A DNA stretch of 25,669 nt. It comes from Bordetella parapertussis. GTDB lineage: Bacteria; Pseudomonadota; Gammaproteobacteria; Burkholderiales; Burkholderiaceae_B. Numbering within the stretch: position 1 is the first letter of the stretch; each line of letters begins with the position of its first letter. Position numbers and translations under genes: made by a program. Below are positions 8,809 to 17,186 of this stretch, one piece after another. The DNA is taken from assembly GCA_945897365.1 (NCBI GenBank), contig CAMDFD010000030.1:1-25669 (forward strand), given 5' to 3'. The notes under the pieces were generated by a model that did not search any database, had not been told where the DNA came from, and was given only the letters and a program-made list of their open reading frames with translations.

Positions 8809-11800
8809 ATGTCAGAAAGCGTCCATTCTCAGCCCTTCGTTCACCTTCGCATCCATTCCGAATACTCGGTGGTCGACGGTACGGTGCGCATCCCTGAGCT
8901 CATCCGTCGGGTTGCTCAGTTCGGCCAGCCCGCAGTCGCTTTGACAGACCTGTCTAACGTGTTCGGTTTAATCAAATTCTACAAAGAAGCCCGCTCGGCA
9001 GGCATCAAGCCAATCGCAGGTTGCGACATTTGGCTGACAAACGACCAAGACCGCGACAAACCTTTTCGTATTTTACTTCTCGTCGCGAGTCGCGCGGGAT
9101 ATTTGACGTTATGTGAGCTTTTGACCCGCGCCTGGCTCACAAATGCCCATCGCGGCCGCGCTGAAATGCGCCGAGAGTGGCTTGTTGGGGCACAAGGTCT
9201 GATTGTCTTGTCAGGTGCGCGCGCCGGCGATGTCGGCCAAGCTTTGGTGGCTGGCAACTCGGAGTTGGCGAAAACCTTGGCGCTGCAATGGAAAAATGTT
9301 TTTCCTGGCGCCTATTACATCGAACTTCAGCGCACCGAAGCCGAGGCGGATCAGTCTTATGTCCGCGCGGCGCTTGCTTTGGCCTCCGAGTGTGATTTGC
9401 CCGTGGTGGCGACACATCCTGTGCAGTTTCTGGGGCCCGAGGACTTTCATCCTCACGAAGCGCGGGTCTGCATTTCCGAAGGTGAAATCCTCACGAATCC
9501 CCGCCGTCCTCGTCATTTCACGCCCGATCAGTATCTGCAATCAACCGAAGCGATGGTTGAGCGATTTAGTGACGTGCCCTCTGCCTTGGCCAACGCGGTG
9601 GCGATTGCGCAGCGCTGCAATTTGACGCTTGTACTTGGGCAGCCTCAGCTGCCTGACTTTCCAACGCCAGAGGGCTTTTCTCTGGATGATTATCTGATTC
9701 ATCTCTCTGAAATTGGTCTTGAAAAACGGATGTTGCAGTTGTTTCCGGATAGCGAAGAGCGAACCCGCTCGATACCTCATTATTCGGCTCGACTGGCGCT
9801 TGAGTGCCAAACCATCATTAAGATGGGTTTCCCCGGGTACTTTCTGATTGTTCAGGATTTTATTAACTGGGGCAAAAGCAATGACATACCCGTGGGGCCG
9901 GGCCGTGGTTCGGGAGCGGGTTCTTTGGTTGCGTATTCTCTAGGCATTACTGACCTGGATCCTATTCGTTATGACTTGCTGTTTGAGCGCTTCCTAAACC
10001 CCGAGCGGGTGTCGATGCCTGACTTCGATATCGATTTTTGTCAGGATAATCGCGAACGGGTCATCGAGTATGTCAAACAAAAGTACGGTCGCGAGGCGGT
10101 CAGTCAAATCGCGACCTTTGGTACGCTCGGAGCCAAAGCGGTTGTGCGCGATGCTGGACGCGTGCTCGATATGCCCTACATGCTTTGCGATGGTCTGTCC
10201 AAGCTGATCCCACATAATCCTGCGGATCCATGGACGCTCGATCGCGCGCTCAAAGACGAACCTTCTTTTAAAGCCCGCTACGAATCCGAAGAGGAGGTCC
10301 GTGCGTTAGTGGATCTTGCTCGTCCCTTGGAGGGCTTGACGCGCAACGTTGGGATGCATGCGGGCGGCGTGTTGATCGCTCCGGGTAAGCTCACGGACTT
10401 CTGTCCGCTTTATTGTCAGCCTGGTCAAGAGGGCAGCGCCTTTTCCCAGTTTGACAAGGACGACGTCGAGGCCGTGGGACTCGTTAAGTTCGACTTTTTG
10501 GGTTTGCGCAACCTGACGATTTTGGATTGGGCGGTACGTTTTGTACGTGCCTTCAATCCTGCGATGCGTGACTTTGACATCATGTCCTTGTCGCTGGATG
10601 ATCCCGCGACCTACCAAATTCTCTGCGACGCCAATACGACAGCAGTCTTTCAGCTCGAATCGCGTGGCATGAAAGAGCTGCTCAAAAAGCTCCGTCCGAA
10701 CACGTTCGAAGACATCGTCGCTGTGTTGGCGTTATTCCGTCCTGGCCCGCTCGAGTCTGGCATGGTGGACGATTTCGTAAACCGTAAACACGGTCGCGCT
10801 TCGGTGGACTATTTTCACTCTGATCTTGAAAATACACTTAAAAGTACCTACGGTGTGATTGTGTATCAAGAGCAGGTGATGTTGATCTCGCAGATTATCG
10901 GAGGCTATTCACTTGGTGGCGCGGATTTGCTCAGACGCGCCATGGGCAAGAAAAAGCCCGAGGAAATGGCGGCGCATCGTCAGTTGTTCGAGCAGGGCGC
11001 GATTAAAAAGGGCTACGACGCCAAACTCGCGGTCAAGCTTTTCGACTTGATGGAGTTGTTCGCAGGCTACGGCTTCAACAAATCGCACTCAGCGGCCTAT
11101 GCGCTGATTGCTTATCAGACTGCCTGGCTCAAGGCGCATCATCCCGCTGAGTTCATGGCAGCGACCTTATCGTCCGACATGGACGATACTGGCAAGGTTC
11201 AGATTTTCTGGCGTGATTGTCTAGCCAATGGCATCAAGGTGTTACCGCCCGATGTGAATGCTTCAGGCTATCGTTTCGAGCCGGTTTCCGACGAGCACTC
11301 TGCAAAAAGTTTGCCTCCACGTACGCTTCGCTACGGAATGGGCGCCGTCAAGGGAACGGGACAGGGAGCGGTTGAGGAGATTTTACGTGCACGTGCGGAC
11401 GGCCCTTTCGCTTCTTTATTCGACTTCTGCCGCAGAATTGATCGCCATACGGTCAATCGACGCAGCATTGAGGCGTTGATTCGGGCGGGGGCCTTTGATC
11501 AGATCGAGCCAAATCGGGCCGCGCTCATTACCTCACTTGGCACAGCGCTCGAAGCTGCGGAGCAAGCCGCCCGAAGTGCCAACCAGGTGTCTTTGTTTGG
11601 CGATGACGGTGCGGATGTGGTTGAAAGCGAGCTGGCGCAATGCGCGCCCTGGGATCTACACACACGCCTGTCCGAAGAAAAACTTGCATTGGGTTATTTT
11701 TTTAGCGGACATCTTTTCGATGCTTGGCGCGCAGAGGTTAGGAATTTTGTGACCAAAGCCTTAAATCGGCTCGAGCCTTCCCGTGATCTTCAATGGTTGG

Positions 11801-12297
11801 CTGGCGTGATTTCTGGGTCGAGAACGATGATCACCCGTCGAGGGAAAATGCAGTTTGTCTTACTGGATGACGGGACCGCCCAAGTCGAGGTGTCTGTCTA
11901 TAGCGAGCAGATGGAGCAACATCGCCATCGTTTGCGCGATGATCAGCTCCTGATTGTTCAGGCCAAGGTCACGAACGACGAGTATTCTGGTGGAATGCGC
12001 GTGGTGGCCGAGCAAATTTACGATTTGCAACTCGCTCGGGAGGCGCGTGCCAAAACCTTGCGTATTCGTTTCAATGGAAATGCTGATGCGGCCATGTTAA
12101 AACGCATACTGAATCCTTTTCGGGCCGCACCGGAAAATGGCATGCCCGGCACTCCTGTCGAGATTAAGTATGAGACAGAGGCTGCTTTTTGTACGCTCAG
12201 ACTAGATGAGTCTTGGCGCGTGAGATTGTCTGACAAACTAGTCGCACAGTTGACGGACTGGACTTCGTTGGCAGATGTCGAAGTCGCCTACAAATAA
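8809..12297 (+). CDS. dnaE: DNA polymerase III alpha subunit
   Basis: The replicative C-family polymerase: 1162 residues, as expected. The N-terminal PHP domain opens FVHLRIHSEYSVVDG. Metal ligands typical of active PHP domains are replaced (R for the first H of HxH, TDLSN for TDHGN), as in the E. coli enzyme, so proofreading should come from a separate DnaQ. The palm holds GPGRGSGAGS at about 364-373, PDFDIDF with acidic residues D405, D407 and D409, and KFDFLGL with D562. The fingers include RRAMGKKKPEEM and the GYGFNKSHSAAYA motif. A clamp-binding sequence QVSLF is at 926-930. An OB fold follows (about 1000-1080, LAGVISGSRTMITRRGKMQFVLLDD), then a tau-binding tail. The start is supported by similarity to other DnaE N-termini. 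A glycosyltransferase begins 15 nt after the stop. Confidence 0.98.
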   Translation: MSESVHSQPFVHLRIHSEYSVVDGTVRIPELIRRVAQFGQPAVALTDLSNVFGLIKFYKEARSAGIKPIAGCDIWLTNDQDRDKPFRILLLVASRAGYLTLCELLTRAWLTNAHRGRAEMRREWLVGAQGLIVLSGARAGDVGQALVAGNSELAKTLALQWKNVFPGAYYIELQRTEAEADQSYVRAALALASECDLPVVATHPVQFLGPEDFHPHEARVCISEGEILTNPRRPRHFTPDQYLQSTEAMVERFSDVPSALANAVAIAQRCNLTLVLGQPQLPDFPTPEGFSLDDYLIHLSEIGLEKRMLQLFPDSEERTRSIPHYSARLALECQTIIKMGFPGYFLIVQDFINWGKSNDIPVGPGRGSGAGSLVAYSLGITDLDPIRYDLLFERFLNPERVSMPDFDIDFCQDNRERVIEYVKQKYGREAVSQIATFGTLGAKAVVRDAGRVLDMPYMLCDGLSKLIPHNPADPWTLDRALKDEPSFKARYESEEEVRALVDLARPLEGLTRNVGMHAGGVLIAPGKLTDFCPLYCQPGQEGSAFSQFDKDDVEAVGLVKFDFLGLRNLTILDWAVRFVRAFNPAMRDFDIMSLSLDDPATYQILCDANTTAVFQLESRGMKELLKKLRPNTFEDIVAVLALFRPGPLESGMVDDFVNRKHGRASVDYFHSDLENTLKSTYGVIVYQEQVMLISQIIGGYSLGGADLLRRAMGKKKPEEMAAHRQLFEQGAIKKGYDAKLAVKLFDLMELFAGYGFNKSHSAAYALIAYQTAWLKAHHPAEFMAATLSSDMDDTGKVQIFWRDCLANGIKVLPPDVNASGYRFEPVSDEHSAKSLPPRTLRYGMGAVKGTGQGAVEEILRARADGPFASLFDFCRRIDRHTVNRRSIEALIRAGAFDQIEPNRAALITSLGTALEAAEQAARSANQVSLFGDDGADVVESELAQCAPWDLHTRLSEEKLALGYFFSGHLFDAWRAEVRNFVTKALNRLEPSRDLQWLAGVISGSRTMITRRGKMQFVLLDDGTAQVEVSVYSEQMEQHRHRLRDDQLLIVQAKVTNDEYSGGMRVVAEQIYDLQLAREARAKTLRIRFNGNADAAMLKRILNPFRAAPENGMPGTPVEIKYETEAAFCTLRLDESWRVRLSDKLVAQLTDWTSLADVEVAYK

Positions 12298-12312
12298 TAG
12301 TGATTTAATACA

Positions 12313-13461
12313 ATGCAAGACAAGCAATCTCTGAGAATCCTCCACTCCGAAGCTGCGACCGATTTTGGTGGTCAGGAGCACCGCATCTTCAAAGAAATGA
12401 TAGCGATGCGTGATGGCGGCCATCACCTTGAGGCGGTGTGTCAGCCCCATGCCGAACTCACTCTGCGTTTGCGCGCGGAAGGCTTTGTCGTTCACACCAT
12501 GGAGATGGATGGCTCGTTGAATTTTATTCGTGGTGTCGTCAACATGCGCCGGACTCTTAAACATGGCCGCTTTGACGTGCTGAATACCCATAGTCGCCGG
12601 GATACGATCATTTGCGCGACGGCAGGCAGATTGGCGGGAACGCCACTGATTGTACGTACGCGTCATCTTGCCAACCGGGTCAATTCGCTCTTGTCCTATA
12701 CGTGGCTGCCACATTGCGTGACAACGGATAGTCACTTTGTTCGCAATCAGTTAATCACCAAAGGTGTTGCCCCTGAGCAGATTGAAAATATTTATACGCC
12801 TGTATTTAAACCTGCACCAATCGACCAGTCGACTTTGCGGCAAGAGCTCGGTTTGACAGCTCAGGATGTCGTAGTCGGTTGTGTCGCAGCCCTGAGGCCG
12901 ACCAAGGGGCATCTAGAACTCGTTCGCGCCATGGCGCCTCTGTTTTTAGAAAAAAGTCATTTGCATTTGGTCATCGTGGGGAGTGGCGAGACGATTTTCA
13001 GTGCTCTCACACAGCAAATCGCGACGCTCGGTCTTGAAAAACGCGTTCATTTAATGGGTAGAAGAGACGATGTGATGAATCTGATGGCGGGTTTTGACAT
13101 GTTTTGTATGACGACACGTCTCGAAGCCAGTGGCATGGTGTATCTCGAAGCAGCATGTGCCCAAATCCCTGTCATTGGAACGGCCGTCGGAGGCGTTCCG
13201 GAGATGTTGGTGGATGGTCATACAGGTTTTCTTGTTGAGTTAGATGACGATCAAAGCTTGAGAGACATCATCACGAAGCTCAGCGAGGATCCCGAACTCA
13301 GAAAAAAAATGGGGCGTGCGGGATATGACCGGATTTGGAATGACCCCGCTTCAGAATTCACCCCAGAAGCATTGGTGCGTAGGACCGAGCAATGTTATGG
13401 TCATTGGCTGAGTCAAGGACACCCCCTTCGAAGACGGTTAAAAATGGTGCAACATGACTGA
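12313..13461 (+). CDS. Glycosyltransferase family 4 (GT-B), probable LPS core
   Basis: A 382-residue GT-B enzyme. The N-terminal domain starts RILHSEAATDFGGQEHRIF, with the glycine-rich acceptor-side loop at 17-21 and an NTHSRRD motif at 91-97. The C-terminal domain has GCVAALRPTKGHLELVRAM (189-207) and the E-x7-E nucleotide-sugar signature as ERASGMVYLE-like residues E271 and E279, followed by GTAVGGVPEMLVDGHTGFLV. No membrane segment or signal peptide is seen, so it works in the cytoplasm or at its membrane face. It follows dnaE by 15 nt with no obvious ribosome binding site, and its end overlaps the deacetylase gene by 8 nt. Context with a deacetylase, a second family 4 enzyme and msbA points to LPS core assembly. 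The sugar transferred cannot be told from sequence. Confidence 0.88.
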   Translation: MQDKQSLRILHSEAATDFGGQEHRIFKEMIAMRDGGHHLEAVCQPHAELTLRLRAEGFVVHTMEMDGSLNFIRGVVNMRRTLKHGRFDVLNTHSRRDTIICATAGRLAGTPLIVRTRHLANRVNSLLSYTWLPHCVTTDSHFVRNQLITKGVAPEQIENIYTPVFKPAPIDQSTLRQELGLTAQDVVVGCVAALRPTKGHLELVRAMAPLFLEKSHLHLVIVGSGETIFSALTQQIATLGLEKRVHLMGRRDDVMNLMAGFDMFCMTTRLEASGMVYLEAACAQIPVIGTAVGGVPEMLVDGHTGFLVELDDDQSLRDIITKLSEDPELRKKMGRAGYDRIWNDPASEFTPEALVRRTEQCYGHWLSQGHPLRRRLKMVQHD

Positions 13462-14209
13462 GATACAACAGCGCATGGTGACTGGCCGAGCCATTCCTAT
13501 CTTGATGTATCACCAAATTGATATACCTGCTCCCAGAGGAACTTCCTTTCGTAGTTTGACGGTTCATCCCAAAAGTTTTAAGCGCCAAATGTTCTGGATG
13601 CGCAAGCTCGGTTACCGCGGGCTGAGTATGCGTGACTTGATGCCCTATCTCAAGGGGGAGCTGAACGGAAAGGTTTTTGGGATTACGTTTGATGATGGAT
13701 TTCGAAATGTTTTTCAGCACGCACTTCCTGTACTGACTCAACTCGGTTTTACTTCGACGAACTACCTTGTGGCCAATCAGTTTGACGGAGGCAACGTCTG
13801 GGATGCGCAAAACAACGTTCCCTTTTCTCCTCTCATGTCTCAAACCGAGGCGAGGGAGTGGACTCAAGCTGGGCAGGAGGTCGGTTCTCACACGCTTGAT
13901 CATGTTCACTTGCTAGATCTATCCTTTGAACAGGCGCGACATCAAATTGCTCATTCTCGTCATATGCTTTCCGAGGCCGTCAACGCTGAAGTGACTGCGT
14001 TTTGTTATCCGTACGGTCAATTTTCCCCCGAACACGCTGATTTGGTCATCAAGGCCGGATATCGCAGCGCTACGACGACTCAACGAGGATTGGCGCGCGC
14101 AAAAGACTCTCCTTTTCTGCTCCCGCGAGTGGGGGTTTGGCGTTCGACGCACCTGCTGCAGTTTTTTCAAAAGTGTTTGACGCATTACGAGGACCGCAGA
14201 CGTGGCTGA
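13454..14209 (+). CDS. Polysaccharide deacetylase (NodB/CE4 family), probable LPS core deacetylase
   Basis: A 251-residue carbohydrate esterase family 4 domain that removes acetyl groups from N-acetylated sugars with a divalent metal. Motif 1 is TFDDG at 78-82, with D80 as probable base and D81 as metal ligand. Motif 2 is SHTLDH at 145-150, with H146 and H150 as metal ligands. Motif 3 is CYPYG at 184-188. The N-terminal PILMYHQID segment is typical. There is no signal peptide, unlike deacetylases acting on cell-wall polymers, so it probably acts in the cytoplasm on a growing core saccharide before export. It overlaps its upstream and downstream glycosyltransferase genes by 8 nt each, implying translational coupling. 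In Bordetella pertussis, from memory, a similar glycosyltransferase/deacetylase set makes a non-acetylated glucosamine in the core. Confidence 0.87.
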   Translation: MTEIQQRMVTGRAIPILMYHQIDIPAPRGTSFRSLTVHPKSFKRQMFWMRKLGYRGLSMRDLMPYLKGELNGKVFGITFDDGFRNVFQHALPVLTQLGFTSTNYLVANQFDGGNVWDAQNNVPFSPLMSQTEAREWTQAGQEVGSHTLDHVHLLDLSFEQARHQIAHSRHMLSEAVNAEVTAFCYPYGQFSPEHADLVIKAGYRSATTTQRGLARAKDSPFLLPRVGVWRSTHLLQFFQKCLTHYEDRRRG

Positions 14210-15356
14210 GCGTTTGCGAATTGCACTGATTACGGAACGTTTCGGTCGCAAATTTGGCGGGGCTGAAGCCTACGCGGTCAATCTGTTTGAAATATTGACT
14301 AAGCGACACGATGTCACTGTCATTGCATGTGAGTTCGATCACGATCTGCCTGTCACTGAGATTTCCGTTAAAAGACTCAAGGGGTTGCCGAGCTGGATGC
14401 GTGCGTTGCATTTTGCATACTGCGCCAAGAAACTCACCTCTTCAGGCTTTGATGTCGTGCATTCACATGCGATGGGGCCGGCAGGAGATGTTCATGTTTT
14501 CCATGTCGTCCCGGTCAAATATCGCCGTTTTTTTATGCGTGCCAGATGGCGCGGGTACTTGAGCTACCTTGAGCCTCATAATATTGCCCATCTATGGCTT
14601 GAGTCGTCCTCGTTGCGCTGTACGCGTGGACATCAGGTGGTCGCAGTGTCGCCTAGCGTGACCCAACAACTTCAGACGGCGTATCCTGCAATAGCGTCAA
14701 TAGAAATGATTCCACCGGGCGCGCATATGCAAAACCTCGACCCTCTCTTGAGGTCAAGCATCCGTCAGAAGCTTGGTTGGCAAGATACGGATATCGTTTG
14801 CCTCTTAGTCGCCCGAAATCCTCTAAAAAAAGGGTTGGCGGTCTTGCTGCAAGCACTTGACACGCTACCGGAGCACTACAAACTCGTTGTGCTTGGCGCA
14901 GACGCTGAGTCAAAACAATATTTATTTCATCATCATTCTGAAAAGAATGCGCGTGTGAGATTGCTCGAACCGACCTCCAACGTATCTGCTTATTATCAAA
15001 GTGCCGATATTTGTGTGCATCCGACGCTTCGGGATAGTTTTGCGATGGCGCCGCTTGAAGCCATGGCGCACGGTTTGCCGGTCGTCCTGAGTGCCGAGCA
15101 GTATTGTGGTTTTGCAGCCTATGTCAGGCATCGGCATGATGCCTGGGTGCTTGACGATCCAAGAGACGACAAGCAATTAGCTGAGGCCATTTGTGCGTTA
15201 GGCGAGAGTCCACAACTGAGAGATAAGTTTGTGCGCGAAAGTCATGCGTTGGTGCTCACTTTTTCCTGGGAAACGGTCGCGCAGCGTTATGAGACTGTTT
15301 ATGCGAGGGTGTTGTCTCAGAAAAAAATACCTCAGAGCCAGCCTCGTATCCAGTAA
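14202..15356 (+). CDS. Glycosyltransferase family 4 (WaaG-like GT-B), probable LPS core
   Basis: A second GT-B enzyme of 384 residues, with RIALITERFGRKFGGAEAYAVNL at 6-28, where the GGAE loop is typical of WaaG-like enzymes. DVVHSHAMGPAGDVHVFH is in the first domain, and CLLVARNPLKKGLAVLLQAL begins the second. The nucleotide-sugar signature reads D278-x7-E286 (DSFAMAPLEAMAHGLPVV); an Asp in the first position is common in this family. No membrane segment is seen. The start is GTG, with GAGGA 8 nt upstream, and it overlaps the deacetylase gene by 8 nt. Its 3' end overlaps the convergent ElyC-like gene by 25 nt. Its role in core sugar addition is inferred from neighbours; donor and acceptor are unknown. 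Confidence 0.87.
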   Translation: MAERLRIALITERFGRKFGGAEAYAVNLFEILTKRHDVTVIACEFDHDLPVTEISVKRLKGLPSWMRALHFAYCAKKLTSSGFDVVHSHAMGPAGDVHVFHVVPVKYRRFFMRARWRGYLSYLEPHNIAHLWLESSSLRCTRGHQVVAVSPSVTQQLQTAYPAIASIEMIPPGAHMQNLDPLLRSSIRQKLGWQDTDIVCLLVARNPLKKGLAVLLQALDTLPEHYKLVVLGADAESKQYLFHHHSEKNARVRLLEPTSNVSAYYQSADICVHPTLRDSFAMAPLEAMAHGLPVVLSAEQYCGFAAYVRHRHDAWVLDDPRDDKQLAEAICALGESPQLRDKFVRESHALVLTFSWETVAQRYETVYARVLSQKKIPQSQPRIQ

Positions 15357-16099
15357 CCGAAAATGCCGAGATACTCTTTGATGATGGTTCTGCTCGCGTC
15401 GAGACTCCGAAGCTGAGGCAACCAGATATCCGGTGCGTTTGAAACAGGTAGGACGATCTGAGGCGCGCTACCGGCAGAGGTGACTTTGATGCCTCGCTTC
15501 TCAAGGCTTGCTAATGCTCTGGGCATGTGAAGTGCCGAGGTGACGAGCAGCGCGCTCTTAAGTTTTTGTCCGCGCATGGTGATGTCCGTAAATCTGGCAT
15601 TTTCAGAAGTGTTGCGACTGTCATTTTCCAGGAGCAGAGCGGAGTCTGGAATGCCACGCTGCCTCAGTATGCGAGCCATGATCTGAGCCTCACTGACTTT
15701 TCCTTCGCGAGCACGACCAGACAATAAGATCCTTGGGGCTCTTCCTGCGAGATAAAGCGCTTCGGCACGATCAATCCGGTCGATTGCTGTCGCGCGGTTA
15801 TAAGGCTCAAACCAGTTCGCCCGATTCCCCTGAGTTTGGCCGCCGAACACAATAATCACATCTGCGCGAGGTAGGTCTTTCGGGTCTTTGTAGGGATGAC
15901 GAGACTCAAGCAGGCCGCCTAAAAAAAGAGTCGTGGCAGGAAGCGACCATGCCAGTACCCAACATAACCCGACGACCGACAGGAAGATAGCAAGGGCGCG
16001 CTGTTTAATGATGCTCAGTAAAACTGCGACAGCCAATAAAATCAGACAGAGGCCGGGTGGGTAAAGCAGCAAATTGGCGAATGGGATTGAGTCAAGCAA
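15332..16099 (-). CDS. YdcF/ElyC/SanA family membrane protein (DUF218)
   Basis: A 255-residue protein with two probable N-terminal membrane helices (about 8-30 and 36-60), then a DUF218 domain facing the periplasm. The domain shows ADVIIVFGGQTQ (79-90), RILLSGRAREGKVSEAQIM, ENDSRNTSENARF (158-170) and LLVTSALHMPRALASL (185-199), all family landmarks. Members such as ElyC and SanA affect envelope integrity and peptidoglycan or lipid-carrier metabolism; a clear enzyme activity is not established. The start is TTG, with AGCAGG 9 nt upstream and a stop codon just before, so no longer frame is possible. It follows the family 9 glycosyltransferase by 15 nt on the same strand, probably in one operon, and its last codons overlap the opposing glycosyltransferase gene. 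Confidence 0.83.
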   Translation of the reverse strand: MLDSIPFANLLLYPPGLCLILLAVAVLLSIIKQRALAIFLSVVGLCWVLAWSLPATTLFLGGLLESRHPYKDPKDLPRADVIIVFGGQTQGNRANWFEPYNRATAIDRIDRAEALYLAGRAPRILLSGRAREGKVSEAQIMARILRQRGIPDSALLLENDSRNTSENARFTDITMRGQKLKSALLVTSALHMPRALASLEKRGIKVTSAGSAPQIVLPVSNAPDIWLPQLRSLDASRTIIKEYLGIFGYWIRGWL

Positions 16100-16114
16100 T
16101 GGCTTTACCCTGCT

Positions 16115-17089
16115 TTAGGATGTCAACAATTGTTGAACGCGCGTCACCACGTCAACCGTACTCGGCCATTGTCCGTTGTGTCCCAAATTGCAACTCTTGT
16201 TGCTCCAAGGGCCTGTCCGTTCGACGTCTGTGACGCCAAATAAAGTGAGCTGTTGCGCACCTGCCGCAGCAGATAAGTGCGCGACGCCGGAATCATTGCA
16301 AATCACCAGTGTTGCCATTTTCGTCAGAGCACAAAAAGCACCTAAGTCCAAGGGACGTATGCAGTCCACGGTCGGAGCGGTACGATTGGCTTGTATTTGC
16401 TCGTTTTCGGGTGGGCACATGGCAACCTTGACACGATTGTTCTGGAGAATTCGAGCGAGCGCATCAAAATGCGGCCAAACTTTTTTTTGACCTCGGTGCA
16501 GACCGGTCGCTGTGGGCGCAATCAACACAAAGTTGTCGCTTTTTAAACCCGCTTCGCGAAGTGCCGCCGCCGCCGCTTGTTTGTGTTCGTTGGTGATAGG
16601 CAGCGTGCAAGAATTTTTGAGCGTGGCTTGCGAGGTATCGTAACCCCAACACTGCAGCGCGCGTTTGGTCAGCTCGAACCAAGCGTGAGCGGCGTGGAGT
16701 TTCTCGGCGGGTTTGGTTTGCGGCCATTTCAAGAGCAGCGAGCGGCCATCATCGCGCCAGCCAACGCTTTGAAAGCCAGCCAGTCGAAAGGTGAGTGCGC
16801 TTGAGAAGGAGTCTGGCATCAGTAAGGCATGCTGATGGGACGGGTTTTGTTGCCTCCAGTCACGAAGCGCTTGAACATTGGCTTTGAGGGAGTCTTTCAT
16901 TTCTATAAACCCCTCTGTGCGCAAGCCTGATAGGAGCGATTTGGCCCATCCGCGCGCGCACAAGACGAAGGGCACGCCAGCTTGGCTAAGCAAATCTAAA
17001 GCAGGTAGGCACATGCAAGTGTCTCCGATCCAGTTTGGAAGGCGGACAAGCACGACATTGGAATATTTTGTTGGAGCTGAGGCGGTCAT
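16115..17089 (-). CDS. Glycosyltransferase family 9, LPS heptosyltransferase-like
   Basis: A 324-residue GT-B enzyme of the ADP-heptose:LPS heptosyltransferase family. RLPNWIGDTCMCLPALDLL at 16-34 is the hallmark N-terminal motif, shared with WaaF. MPDSFSSALTFRLAGFQSVGW continues it, and CNDSGVAHLSAAAGAQQLTLFGVTD at 264-288 is the donor-binding motif. No membrane helix is visible; the family acts at the cytoplasmic face of the inner membrane. The ATG at 17089 is preferred over an in-frame TTG two codons upstream; no strong ribosome binding site is seen. It is divergent from msbA and heads a two-gene unit with the ElyC-like gene. It could be WaaF (heptosyltransferase II) or another family 9 core enzyme; I leave the symbol empty. 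Confidence 0.87.
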   Translation of the reverse strand: MTASAPTKYSNVVLVRLPNWIGDTCMCLPALDLLSQAGVPFVLCARGWAKSLLSGLRTEGFIEMKDSLKANVQALRDWRQQNPSHQHALLMPDSFSSALTFRLAGFQSVGWRDDGRSLLLKWPQTKPAEKLHAAHAWFELTKRALQCWGYDTSQATLKNSCTLPITNEHKQAAAAALREAGLKSDNFVLIAPTATGLHRGQKKVWPHFDALARILQNNRVKVAMCPPENEQIQANRTAPTVDCIRPLDLGAFCALTKMATLVICNDSGVAHLSAAAGAQQLTLFGVTDVERTGPWSNKSCNLGHNGQWPSTVDVVTRVQQLLTS

Positions 17090-17127
17090 GATCAAATTTA
17101 ATCAGGGAATAGGCACATGACATTCTA

Positions 17128-17157
17128 ATGACTAAGATTGGCTCAGGCGGGTAAAAT
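17128..17157 (+). promoter_or_regulatory. Weak candidate promoter for msbA
   Basis: ATGACT (17128-17133) and TAAAAT (17152-17157) are separated by 18 nt, 30 nt before the proposed TTG start. Only the -10 box is a good match. It lies between the divergent family 9 transferase and msbA. Confidence 0.3.
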
Positions 17158-17186
17158 CAGAAAATTATTGTTTTTAGAGCCACATT

